Shown here piece after piece: positions 10,679 through 20,786 of a DNA stretch of 64,000 nucleotides. Where the stretch lies: positions 2,294,001-2,358,000 of the forward strand of contig JADJEE010000001.1 in assembly GCA_016709225.1 (NCBI GenBank), read 5' to 3'. The DNA is from Deltaproteobacteria bacterium (lineage in GTDB: Bacteria > Myxococcota_A > Polyangia > Nannocystales > Nannocystaceae). Below the pieces are notes generated by a model. It was not told the DNA's origin. It saw nothing but the letters and a program-made list of their open reading frames with translations, and did no database searches. The translations under genes and the position numbers were made by a program. Positions within the stretch are counted from its first letter, which is position 1; each line of letters begins with the position of its first letter.

Positions 10679-12053
10679 GTGGGAGCGGCGCTGGTCGAGC
10701 CCATTGTCGGTGACCCGCTGGGCGTCGCCGTGGTGGGTCGCGGCAGTGCTCGCCTGTGGGCCGTCGCCGCCGTCGACCTCGACATCCGGGGAGGAGACGG
10801 GTTCCACCGCGAGCGCGACGGGCTCCACCTCGAACGCAGCGGCCTCCGGCGACACGTCGAGCGATGCGGACAGCTCGGGCGCGGATGAAGTCTCCAGCAC
10901 CAGTGAAAGCTCGGGCTGCGTGGACAACATTGCGAACGAGCCGTGGTGCTATCGACGCTTCACGCTCGAAGGCACGGCATTTCCGGGCCCGCACGGACGC
11001 TTCGGGCTGGGCGGCGAACCCCGCTTCTTCATCGGCCACAACTTCGAGTCGGCGTCGATGATCGGCTGGGACGGTGCGGGTGTGGTCGTCGAGCCGCAGC
11101 CGCAGCTCGACGATCTCGTCGGGGTCCCGGGTTCTAGCTTCCACGCGACGAGCGGGATAGTTCGCGGCCACGACGACGTGTTGTACTTCGGCGACGAGCT
11201 CCGGCGCTTCGTCAGCACCCCAAAGGGCCTCACCAACGGTGCGACGACGATGTACTCGTCCGAGCAGGCTCACGCACCCTGGGCGGCAGCCGATGTCGAT
11301 GGCGACGGCGTCGACGAGGTGATCGTCTCGGAGTCGTTGCTCCAGCCCGAAGGCGGGCGGCCGCGGCTGCGCGTCATGGAATGGACCGACAACGGGTTCG
11401 TCTTCGTCGGGGACCCGATCGAGTACAACCTCGAGGCGTGTGGTTTCGGGCTGGCGATCGCGGCCCTCGACGCCGACGGCGATCCCTACGAGGACCTCGT
11501 GGTCTCGACCGACTGCCAGCAGTCGGGTCTGGAGGGGCGCCTCTACCTCATCCGCGGCGCGGCGCAGGTCGAACAAATGCAAGTTCAGATCTCCGGCAGG
11601 TCGCCACAGACGAAGGATGGCTTCGTGTTCTGGGCCGAGATGATGGTGGCGCGCGACTTCGACGGCGATGCTCTGATCGACCTCGCGCTCATGACCACGC
11701 AAGGGCACATGCTGATCATGCGCGGGCTTGGCGGTGAGTCCTGGGCCGAGGCCACGTATGTGTGGGACGCCAACAGCTTCCCAATGGGGCCCGATGGGGT
11801 CGACGGCGCCAACGTCTGGGAGTGGACCTTCGCCGACATCGACGGCGACGGCCGAACGGACATCCTCGCGGGTCGCACCGTCATCGTCGATCCAACGGGC
11901 GAGCCGAGCTTCGTTGACTACCTGCCGAGCGGAGCGCTCCCGATGATCGTGAAGTTCTCCGCGGTCGGCGACATCTCTGGCGACGGCATCGACGACCTGA
12001 TGGTGGCGACCGCCGACCAGAGTACCGAGGTGTTGATCTCGGGTCCACCCTGA
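10671..12053 (+). CDS. FG-GAP/VCBS-repeat lipoprotein, intact copy
   Basis: A 460-residue predicted lipoprotein. The signal ends WVAAVLACGP (Cys29), followed by a Ser/Thr/Gly/Asp linker (about 30-80) and a family-specific Cys motif (CVDNIANEPWC). Then come beta-propeller-like FG-GAP/VCBS repeats with calcium-loop phrases: DVDGDGVDE, DADGDPYED, DFDGDALID, DIDGDGRTD and GDISGDGIDD. Five such loops suggest an integrin-alpha-like propeller on the cell surface; ligand unknown. ATG 10671 is used, overlapping the stop of the upstream N-terminal remnant by design of the duplication. Two remnants of the same family precede it, so this is the last intact member of a local array. Confidence 0.85.
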   Translation: MLEWERRWSSPLSVTRWASPWWVAAVLACGPSPPSTSTSGEETGSTASATGSTSNAAASGDTSSDADSSGADEVSSTSESSGCVDNIANEPWCYRRFTLEGTAFPGPHGRFGLGGEPRFFIGHNFESASMIGWDGAGVVVEPQPQLDDLVGVPGSSFHATSGIVRGHDDVLYFGDELRRFVSTPKGLTNGATTMYSSEQAHAPWAAADVDGDGVDEVIVSESLLQPEGGRPRLRVMEWTDNGFVFVGDPIEYNLEACGFGLAIAALDADGDPYEDLVVSTDCQQSGLEGRLYLIRGAAQVEQMQVQISGRSPQTKDGFVFWAEMMVARDFDGDALIDLALMTTQGHMLIMRGLGGESWAEATYVWDANSFPMGPDGVDGANVWEWTFADIDGDGRTDILAGRTVIVDPTGEPSFVDYLPSGALPMIVKFSAVGDISGDGIDDLMVATADQSTEVLISGPP

Positions 12054-12190
12054 CCCACGACGCGCTGCCCGATGGGCCCTCGAAGAGTTTGTGATTGGCT
12101 GCACGGTCCTCGACGCGCCGATCGTCGCGCGCGTTCGTGTGCCGCGCAAACCAGTACCGACCACCACCGATCGCCAAGGAGGCCAGAACC

Positions 12191-15100
12191 ATGTCCGCAT
12201 CTCGCATTCCCGCTCGAGCGCTCGGCCCGTGCGTGCTGTTCGTCCTGACCAAGACGGCGTGTCATGTCGACGGCGACGCCGTCGCTACGATGATGACGAC
12301 CGGCGGCACCCTTGGGTTCACGGGTACGTCGACGTGGAGCGGTTCGGACGGTGGCGACATCTCGACGACCACGACCGCGTCGACCGGCACGGCCGACGAG
12401 TCGGGGACTTCCGCCGACCCGACGGGCGGCGACCCCGAGGTCTGCGCCGCGATCACACGGGACCCGGGCTGCGGCGAGCCGGGCGCGGCACCGGAGGGCC
12501 CGTTCGAGGTGACGCAGGTCAGCTTGCCCGAGACCTTTGATCTCGCGAATGCGTGCCCGTGCTATCTGCGGGACACTCCACCGGACTTCGAGATCTTCGC
12601 GCCGGGAGGCTGGCCCACGTCGCCGACGACCGCACCGCTCGCCGTGCTCGCACACGGCAACGGCTTCAACGCCGGGCTCTACTCGAACCTGATCGAGTTG
12701 TTGGTGTCCATGGGCTTCGTGGTCCTCAATGTGGACCTTTTGGAACAGCTCGACAGGGACGAGGATGCGACGTGCGCGCTCGAGGCCGTGTGGGCGGCGT
12801 TCGGCGATTCCTTGCGCTGCGAAGTCATCCTGGTCGGCCACAGCTCGGGTGCCGGCGACCTGCTGGACTTGGCCGACCGGTCCGGGCAAGAGCCGGAGGC
12901 GTCGATCCTGCGTCCGTTCGCCGTGCGGGGATATGTCATGCTCGCGGCGGGCAACCCCAGCGGCATCGCGACCCTCGACCTCACAGCGGCGCCACCCGCC
13001 GCCGCGCTGTTCTTCGGCTCGACGACCGATGGGCAAGTCGGTGGGAGGCCAGGCGAACACTTCGACCAACTGGCGCCGGAGGCGGACGCGGCCGGCTATT
13101 CGGCACCTCGCGCCGTGGTGTGGGTCGACGGGACGACTCATGACGGCTTCAGCGACCTCGGCGGGACGGGCCGCGCGCTTGCAGCCCTCCAGGGCTACAT
13201 CCCCGAGTTCATCCGCTCGCAGGTCTTCAATGGGAATGACGATCTGTGGTGGTCGTACGCGACGACGGAGGCCTGGCCGGCCGAGGTGCTCGACGACACG
13301 TTGTGGGCCCCGCTCGAGCCGTACAGCCTGCATGCCGATGTCGACTGCAGCATCGTCGGGGCCGGCTGCGATGATACACCCGGCTGCGCCTCGACACCCG
13401 GCGGCGTTTGCATCGACGAACCGCGGATCAAGAACATGCTCGCGCCGCCGTCGCAGTATCGTCACCCGGTCGAGTTCTTCGAGCAAATCGACGGCGCCGA
13501 GATCGACGACACCCCCGACGACATGACGCTCGATGTCGATGCGGCGGAGGAGATCACATCCGGCCTCGGAATATCGAGGGCGGTGGACTCGCGGATCCTC
13601 GGTGTCGAGTACGGCGCTCCCGACCAGGTCGGGGAGCTGCGGATCCCGGTGCCCGCGAACCTCGAACTGGGCGAGATGACGCATCTATCGCTGCGCGCGG
13701 GAAACGTCCTCGAACTCGGCGATGTCTGCCACGCGGTGTCGGACGAGCCCGTCCGCTTCGACGTCAGCCTCGCGCGCGGCGGCGGCATCGACCGCAGCGT
13801 CGCGCTTTCGACGGGGCGCCTCCCGCAGCAATACCACAACTCCTCTGAGGGCTCGTCATGCCCGTCGGTTCAGGCGATGCAGACAGTGCGGTTCAACCTC
13901 GGCGATTGGTGCGAGTTCGGTACAGACGAGATCGACGAGATTATCCTGACCTTCGACGAGCCCGTCGACCCCGCGCGCGTCATCCTCGACACGATCGAGT
14001 TCACCGACTCGCCGCTCGACATGGTCGAGGACCTCCCGCCGTGCGGCTTCACCGGCGGTGGTGATGGCAGCGGCATGTGGCGCTGCGAGATCGACGAATT
14101 GACCGTCACCGAGGTGTCCTGCTCCGCCGAGCCGGTCGGGAGCCCACGCGCGTGCGACCCCGGCGACATCGAGACTACCGCCGTCGACCCACCCCTGGTC
14201 GTGCTCCCGGGCGGCAGCTACTCCGGCTGGGCCGTGCACACCCGCCCCGGCATGATCCGCAACCTCGACGAGCCCACCACCGAGGACCTCGACTTCGTGC
14301 TCGCGCGCTGTCAGCAGGCCTGCGAGCTCGAGTACGCCGCCAATCCCGACGTCGCAGCCGAGTGCTCCGCGGCGAGCGGCTTCATCACCCCGTCGCTCAT
14401 CACCACCGACAGCCACGCTGCCTACTTCGAGATCCCACCCGCGCAGACCGATGGCAGTGGCCTCTTCGAGGATGAGTCGCTCGACTGCAACCTGCGCACC
14501 GATTGTTGCGAGCACTTCGACGAGGACATCTGCGCAAACCGATTGCTCCGGCCCACCGAGGCCCGCCAAGGCCTCGGCCGCGGCGAGGAGTGGTCCTACG
14601 GGATGGACGGCATCATCACCCTCGATTCCCCCAACGCCACCGAGCCCGTGCAGGGCTTGCTCTCGGGCAGCCTCGGGTTCTCGTCCTGCGTCGAAGGCAG
14701 CGGCACCGCCCCGTGCCCCACGTACATCGGCTCCGCCGACGTCGCGCTGGGCGATCCCGTCACGCTCGAGCTCACGTGCGGCGGCGAGACCGTCAGTCAC
14801 ACCCTCGACAGCCTCGCGCTCACGCTCGCGCAGCCGGCGTTTGCGATCCGCTCCCACGCGCTGCCCGACTGGACCGCGGTGCCACCGGGCGGCCTGGTCT
14901 TCGACGCGCACACGAGCGTCGACTCGATGACCTTCGACACGTTCCTTCCCATCGAAGATGGCGTCGGCCTCATGCTCGATGAAGGCTGGGCGGTCATCCC
15001 TGCGTACGGCAAGTTCGAGGTCCACATCGATGTGCCCTGCAACGGCGAGGTCGCCGAGGTCACCGCCACGTTCGATCTCGTCGCCACCAGCTGGCTCGGC

Positions 15101-15343
15101 TCGCCGCCCGAGGTTGCCATCACCGTCGCCGATACCGTCGACTGTCCCGACACCGTCGCGCTCACTGCCGACACCTTCGATGCCGAGTACGATCTCGAGT
15201 CGTTGCGCTGGTACGTCGACGACGTCCTGCTCGACGCCGGCACCACCAGCATCGACGTCACCACCGACCACGTGCTGCGGGCCGTCGCCCGCGACGCCCG
15301 CGGAGCGACGCGCAGCGCGACAAAGTCGGTCACCTGCGAGTGA
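12191..15343 (+). CDS. Large exported alpha/beta-hydrolase lipoprotein-like protein (1050 aa)
   Basis: ATG 12191 follows an excellent AAGGAGG (12176-12182, 8-base spacing), so the 32-residue upstream extension is rejected. The N-terminus is hydrophobic up to TKTACH; Cys24 could be a lipidation site, but Lys at -3 is atypical. After a Thr/Ser/Gly linker, residues ~140-340 form an alpha/beta-hydrolase domain of the chlorophyllase/dienelactone type: LAHGNGFNAG (oxyanion region), VGHSSGAGD (nucleophile Ser218) and WVDGTTHDGFSD (His317). The remaining ~700 residues are Cys-containing, beta-rich, and end in Ig-like segments (VTVADTVDCPDTVALTADT). Function beyond esterase-like hydrolysis is unknown. 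Confidence 0.8.
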   Translation: MSASRIPARALGPCVLFVLTKTACHVDGDAVATMMTTGGTLGFTGTSTWSGSDGGDISTTTTASTGTADESGTSADPTGGDPEVCAAITRDPGCGEPGAAPEGPFEVTQVSLPETFDLANACPCYLRDTPPDFEIFAPGGWPTSPTTAPLAVLAHGNGFNAGLYSNLIELLVSMGFVVLNVDLLEQLDRDEDATCALEAVWAAFGDSLRCEVILVGHSSGAGDLLDLADRSGQEPEASILRPFAVRGYVMLAAGNPSGIATLDLTAAPPAAALFFGSTTDGQVGGRPGEHFDQLAPEADAAGYSAPRAVVWVDGTTHDGFSDLGGTGRALAALQGYIPEFIRSQVFNGNDDLWWSYATTEAWPAEVLDDTLWAPLEPYSLHADVDCSIVGAGCDDTPGCASTPGGVCIDEPRIKNMLAPPSQYRHPVEFFEQIDGAEIDDTPDDMTLDVDAAEEITSGLGISRAVDSRILGVEYGAPDQVGELRIPVPANLELGEMTHLSLRAGNVLELGDVCHAVSDEPVRFDVSLARGGGIDRSVALSTGRLPQQYHNSSEGSSCPSVQAMQTVRFNLGDWCEFGTDEIDEIILTFDEPVDPARVILDTIEFTDSPLDMVEDLPPCGFTGGGDGSGMWRCEIDELTVTEVSCSAEPVGSPRACDPGDIETTAVDPPLVVLPGGSYSGWAVHTRPGMIRNLDEPTTEDLDFVLARCQQACELEYAANPDVAAECSAASGFITPSLITTDSHAAYFEIPPAQTDGSGLFEDESLDCNLRTDCCEHFDEDICANRLLRPTEARQGLGRGEEWSYGMDGIITLDSPNATEPVQGLLSGSLGFSSCVEGSGTAPCPTYIGSADVALGDPVTLELTCGGETVSHTLDSLALTLAQPAFAIRSHALPDWTAVPPGGLVFDAHTSVDSMTFDTFLPIEDGVGLMLDEGWAVIPAYGKFEVHIDVPCNGEVAEVTATFDLVATSWLGSPPEVAITVADTVDCPDTVALTADTFDAEYDLESLRWYVDDVLLDAGTTSIDVTTDHVLRAVARDARGATRSATKSVTCE

Positions 15344-15378
15344 CGCCCCCTGCCCCCCAGCAGCCGCACGGCATCGCG

Positions 15379-15396
15379 GCGAGCGAGCCAGCTCGC
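15379..15396. terminator. Small hairpin after the large hydrolase gene
   Basis: GCGAGC at 15379-15384 pairs with GCTCGC at 15391-15396 across a 6-nt loop, 36 bases past the stop codon. The stem is short and no T-run follows. Confidence 0.25.
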
Positions 15397-15422
15397 GTTC
15401 GTCGCTCCGCGGATTGGAGCAT

Positions 15423-15731
15423 GTGACTGGCGGCTCTATCGTCATTCATGCGAATCCACTACTTGCCGATCTCTCCGGCCTCGAGAACCTCGCCGCAGTT
15501 TCGAATCAGCTCAGAATCATCGACAATCTGCGAATCGCATCTCTGGCAGCGCTCGATCCGCATCGCAGCGGAAAGCTGGCGAGCATCGACATGGCCGCGG
15601 ATCTCGAGATCAGCGGGAACGCGTCCTTGGACGAGTGCGAAGCCCGGGCATTTGCAGACACGCTCGCTGCGACAACGACCGAGGTCCATCCGTTGGTCGC
15701 CGACAACCGCCCCAACGGAGCCTGTCCATGA
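15423..15731 (+). pseudogene. C-terminal remnant of a Recep_L-like (leucine-rich) surface protein
   Basis: The frame from GTG 15423 (VTGGSIVIHANPLLADLSGL) encodes about 100 residues with the L-domain rhythm seen in myxobacterial lipoproteins: GGsIvIHaNPLL, GLENLAAV, LRIIDNLRI, then a closing LEISGNASLDECEARAFADTL and a terminal RPNGACP. This is the usual end of such proteins. No signal peptide or N-terminal repeats precede it; upstream sequence is the tail of the hydrolase gene. It is most simply the surviving 3' end of a deleted gene, though a short cytoplasmic peptide cannot be excluded. Confidence 0.6.
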
Positions 15732-15782
15732 CGTCCCCGCGGCTGCGCCCGGCGGATCGACCACCGCCCCCGCCCACCGCGA

Positions 15783-17093
15783 TCAATCCAACGGATCCGG
15801 CGGCAGGATCCGCAACCGCAACGCCGGCGCGAGCGTGGTCTCCAGCGCATCGATCTCCCGCAACGCCGCGCGCAGGTCGACATCGGCGACCGCCTCGGTG
15901 ACCAGCACCATGTCGACCGGCAGGCCCGGCCCCAGCGGGTCTTGGTTCAGTCGCTTGATGCTGACGCCGCAGCGGCCGAGGCAGCTCGCGACGCTGGCGA
16001 GCACGCCGGGCACGTTGGGCACGGTGACGCGCACATAGTTCTCGTGCCGCTCGTCGTCCAAGGGCGCGGGCGTGACGTCGACGATGTTGGGCAGCGACTC
16101 CGGCGGCGGCATGCGATCGGCGAAGGCCACCACCGCGCGGCAGACCTCGACCAGATCGCTGACCACCGCGGTGCCGGTCGGCATCATGCCGGCGCCGCGG
16201 CCGTAGTAGAGGCTGCGACCGAGCGCGGCCGACTGCACCAGCACCGCGTTGTAGCTGCCGTGCACGCCCGCGAGCACGTGGGCGTTGGGCACCAGGGTCG
16301 GATGCACGCGCGCGCGCAGCCGCCCGTTGCTGACCTCGGCGTGCGCGATGCTGCGGATGACGCAGCCGAGGGTCGCGGCGGCCTCGACGTCGATCGGCTG
16401 GATCCGTCGGATCCCCTCGGTGGGAATCGCCCCCGGATCCACCCGCATGCCGAACGCCACCAGGGCGAGCAGTGCCAGCTTCTGCGCGGCGTCGGTGCCG
16501 TCGACGTCCATGGTGGGATCGGCCTCGGCGAAGCCGGCCTCCTGGGCCTGCAGCAGCGCGTCGGCGTAGTCGCGGCGCGCCCGCGTCATCGCATCGAGCA
16601 CGAAGTTCGAAGTGCCGTTGACGATGCCCGTGATCGCCAGGATGCGATCGCTGGCGAGCCCCTCCCGCAGGGTTCGGAGGATCGGGATGCCACCCGCGAC
16701 CGCGGCCTCGAAGTGGATCGAGACCCCGCGACGGGCGGCCTCGGCGAACAGCTCCTTGCCATGGGTACCCAGCAGCGCCTTGTTGGCCGACACCACGTGC
16801 TTGCCGTGCGCGAGCGCCCGCAGCACGTAGCTGCGCGCCGGCTCCAGTCCGCCCATCACCTCGACGACCACGCGGATGTCGGGATCGTCGAGCACCTCGG
16901 CCGCGTCGCAGGTCTTCGCCGCCGCGGGCAGCTCGAATGCGCGCCGCTGCCCCGGTGCACGCAGGAGCACGCGCTTGACCACGACCTTGGCGCCGATGCG
17001 CTGGGCGATCGCGTCGTGGTTGTCACGAAGGAGCTGCAGGACGCCGCATCCGACGTTGCCCGCGCCCAGCAGGCCGATCGCGATGCTGCGCAT
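15783..17093 (-). CDS. hom: Homoserine dehydrogenase
   Basis: NAD(P)H-dependent reduction of aspartate semialdehyde to homoserine, the branch point to threonine and methionine. 436 residues. The Rossmann motif is GLLGAGNVGCGV (8-19), VVSANKALLG holds the conserved catalytic-loop lysine, and GIVNGTSNF is the family signature. A C-terminal ACT domain (about 355-430, RVTVPNVPGVLASVASCLG) implies threonine feedback control, known for the family. No aspartokinase is fused or adjacent. It is transcribed away from the esterase gene at 17262, leaving a 168-base shared upstream region in which I see no clear promoter. Confidence 0.95.
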   Translation of the reverse strand: MRSIAIGLLGAGNVGCGVLQLLRDNHDAIAQRIGAKVVVKRVLLRAPGQRRAFELPAAAKTCDAAEVLDDPDIRVVVEVMGGLEPARSYVLRALAHGKHVVSANKALLGTHGKELFAEAARRGVSIHFEAAVAGGIPILRTLREGLASDRILAITGIVNGTSNFVLDAMTRARRDYADALLQAQEAGFAEADPTMDVDGTDAAQKLALLALVAFGMRVDPGAIPTEGIRRIQPIDVEAAATLGCVIRSIAHAEVSNGRLRARVHPTLVPNAHVLAGVHGSYNAVLVQSAALGRSLYYGRGAGMMPTGTAVVSDLVEVCRAVVAFADRMPPPESLPNIVDVTPAPLDDERHENYVRVTVPNVPGVLASVASCLGRCGVSIKRLNQDPLGPGLPVDMVLVTEAVADVDLRAALREIDALETTLAPALRLRILPPDPLD

Positions 17094-17261
17094 GTGGGTG
17101 GGGGCGAAGGTAGCCGGCCGGGTTTTCCCGCGTCAATGCGGCCGTGCCGAGCCGGCGAATGTCAGGCCGGTGACAACGAGTCCCCGGCGGGCCGCCTGGA
17201 CCCCGCGCGCGCACACTCGCACGGCGCAGCCCGCTATCATGTCCACGTGACCCTGACATCG

Positions 17262-19349
17262 ATGTGGATCGAGGAGCGATCGAACCCTGCACGACGCCGC
17301 GCGACCAGGCGGACCCGGCTGGCGCTCGCGATGGTGGGCTGCTTGACGATCGGCCTCGGCCTCGATCGCGAGGCCCAGGCCGCACCGCCCTACCCCGACG
17401 ACATCACGCCGGGTGAGCTGCGCGGCATCTCGATGAACCCCGGCGATCCGTGGGGCCTCGGCTACTGGGAGTACCTGCCGAGCAACTACGACGACCTCGC
17501 GCCCGGCGAGACCCTGCCGCTGCTGGTGTTCCTGCCGGGCATCGGCGAGTACGACGACGTCTCGGTGTGCCCCGGCAACACCGACGTCTGCGACGCGGCC
17601 GCGTGTGGCGGCGACGGCCTGTGCCGCAACCTCACCTGGGGCCCGCAGCAGCACATGCGCGTGGGCGCGTGGGACGACGGCGATCGACCGTTCATCTTCG
17701 TGTCGCCGCAGAACGACGTGCCGCCGTTCTCGACCACCGAGTGGAACATCGCCGAGCTCGACGCCTTCTTCGAGTACATCATCGACAACTACCCGGTCGA
17801 TCCGCGGCGGCTCTACCTCACCGGCATGAGCCAGGGTGGCCGCGGCGTGCTGCAGTACGTCAACGTGCACGCGCGCCGCTTCACCGCGGTCGCACCGATG
17901 CCCGGCGGCGTGATCTTCCCGACCGAGGTCGGTTGCAACTTCGAGGACACCGGCCTGTGGATCTTCCACGGCGAGAACGACAACAACGCCAACCTCGGCG
18001 TCGGCACCTTCAGCCCCTGCTGGATGGTGCAGGTCGAGGACATGTACCAGCACCCGGGCAACTACCCCGGCTATGCCGCGTGCACCAACCGCGTGGGCGA
18101 CCCGCACCCGCCGGGCCGCATCTCGATGTTCGACAACGTCGGTCACTTCGCGTGGGTCCAGGCCATCGACCCCGTCAACTCGGGCTTCCCCAACGCCGAG
18201 TGGCCCAGCGATCAGGGCTGCGGCATCGCGGCCGACTTCTACCCGTACGCCGCGGCCAACGACGCCGACGGGGTGTACTCGTGGTTCCTCTCGCTCGACC
18301 GCCCCGACGTCACCCCACCGGACGACCTCGCGGCGACGATCGACGGCGACCCCGTCGAGTTGGTCGCGAGCGTGATCGATGACGACGCGATCACGTGGGA
18401 GTGGACGCAGACCTCGGGCCCCGCCGCGACCCTCGATGGCGCCGACTCCGGCACGCTCGCGCTGACCGACCTGCTGCCGTTCTCGGTCTACACCTTCGAG
18501 GTGCGCGCGGTGGATGCCGATGGCCAGTGGGACATGGAGGAGGTCGTGCTGACCACGCTCGCCGAGGTCGGTGGCTCGACCGGCACCATCGATCCGTCCG
18601 GTGGTGGCTCGACCGGCATCATCGATCCCACGGGTGGTGGCTCGACCGGCATCATCGATCCCTCGGGCGGTGGCTCGACCGGCGTCGATCCGTCGGTGGG
18701 CTCCACCGGCATCGATCCCTCCGGCGGCGACACGGCCATCGATCCGTCCGTGGGCTCGACCGGCATCGATCCCTCGGCGGGCTCCACCGGCATCGATCCT
18801 TCCGCGGGCTCCACCGGCATCGATCCTTCGGCGGGCTCCACCGGCATCGATCCCTCCGCAGGCTCGACCGGCGTCGATCCTTCCGCGGGCTCGACCGGTG
18901 GCGGTGAGACCAGCAGCGGTGCGGAAACCACCAGCGGCGCCGAGACCACCAGCGCCGGCTCGACCGGCGCCGGCTCGACCGGTGGTGCCGAGACCAGCGG
19001 CGGTGGCTCGACCGGCGGCGGCGAGTCCAGTGGCACCGGCGCGAGCGGTGGCCCCACGACCACCGCGACCACCGACGCGAGCGCCTCGGCGAGCGACACC
19101 GTCGCCGACACCACCGACGGTGCGTCGGCGTCGGCATCGGCGTCGGCATCGGGTGCCACCGCGTCCGCGAGCGACACCGCGAGCGCGGGCGACACCGAGG
19201 CCACCGGCGACACCGCGGGCATCACGGGCGAAGAGCCGCTCGGCTGCGCCTGCACCACCGACCCGTCGAGGGATCCAGCGCACGGTCTGCCGTGGGCCTC
19301 GGTGGTGGGCCTGGGCCTGTTGCGTCGCGTGCGACGGCGACGCAGCTGA
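17262..19349 (+). CDS. Secreted PHB-depolymerase/feruloyl-esterase-like hydrolase with repeat linker and C-terminal anchor
   Basis: 695 residues from ATG 17262; GTG 17247 is an alternative. A twin-Arg-rich n-region and hydrophobic segment ending DREAQAAPP form the export signal. Residues ~30-340 are an alpha/beta-hydrolase like the PHB-depolymerase/esterase group: LPLLVFLPGIGEY (oxyanion), YLTGMSQGG (Ser190), FHGENDNN (Asp240) and NVGHFAWV (His295). A fibronectin/Ig-like module follows, then about twelve GSTGxxDPSx repeats and a Ser/Thr/Gly/Ala linker. The end GCACT, hydrophobic stretch, RRVRRRRS is a MYXO-CTERM-like anchor. Expected to be held at the cell surface and to cleave esters of plant or polymer substrates (inferred). 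Confidence 0.85.
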   Translation: MWIEERSNPARRRATRRTRLALAMVGCLTIGLGLDREAQAAPPYPDDITPGELRGISMNPGDPWGLGYWEYLPSNYDDLAPGETLPLLVFLPGIGEYDDVSVCPGNTDVCDAAACGGDGLCRNLTWGPQQHMRVGAWDDGDRPFIFVSPQNDVPPFSTTEWNIAELDAFFEYIIDNYPVDPRRLYLTGMSQGGRGVLQYVNVHARRFTAVAPMPGGVIFPTEVGCNFEDTGLWIFHGENDNNANLGVGTFSPCWMVQVEDMYQHPGNYPGYAACTNRVGDPHPPGRISMFDNVGHFAWVQAIDPVNSGFPNAEWPSDQGCGIAADFYPYAAANDADGVYSWFLSLDRPDVTPPDDLAATIDGDPVELVASVIDDDAITWEWTQTSGPAATLDGADSGTLALTDLLPFSVYTFEVRAVDADGQWDMEEVVLTTLAEVGGSTGTIDPSGGGSTGIIDPTGGGSTGIIDPSGGGSTGVDPSVGSTGIDPSGGDTAIDPSVGSTGIDPSAGSTGIDPSAGSTGIDPSAGSTGIDPSAGSTGVDPSAGSTGGGETSSGAETTSGAETTSAGSTGAGSTGGAETSGGGSTGGGESSGTGASGGPTTTATTDASASASDTVADTTDGASASASASASGATASASDTASAGDTEATGDTAGITGEEPLGCACTTDPSRDPAHGLPWASVVGLGLLRRVRRRRS
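18571..18900 (+). repeat. In-frame minisatellite coding for GSTG-x-x-DPS repeats
   Basis: About twelve imperfect copies of a 27-36 bp unit (GGCTCGACCGGCATCGATCC-like) encode the linker between the esterase modules and the C-terminal anchor. The later units are nearly uniform (GSTGIDPSA), which suggests recent copy-number change. Confidence 0.9.
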
Positions 19350-19406
19350 GGCGCCGCGCAAGGCGAACGCGGGTGACGATCGCCCGCTGCGCCGGCCCTC
19401 GTCGCG

Positions 19407-19435
19407 CGCGAGGCGGGCCCGATCGCCCGCTCGCG
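19407..19435. terminator. Hairpin between the esterase gene and enolase
   Basis: An 11-bp stem with one bulged G (19407-19418 with 19425-19435) and a 6-nt loop lies 58 bases past the esterase stop. GC-rich and without a T-run; its role as a terminator is inferred from position. Confidence 0.4.
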
Positions 19436-19496
19436 TCGCGCCGTGGCGGCCGTGCTACGCTCCGCCGCGCCACCGCGAAAGCGAGAGCCCACCCGC

Positions 19497-20782
<1,286 letters not shown>

Positions 20783-20786
<4 letters not shown>

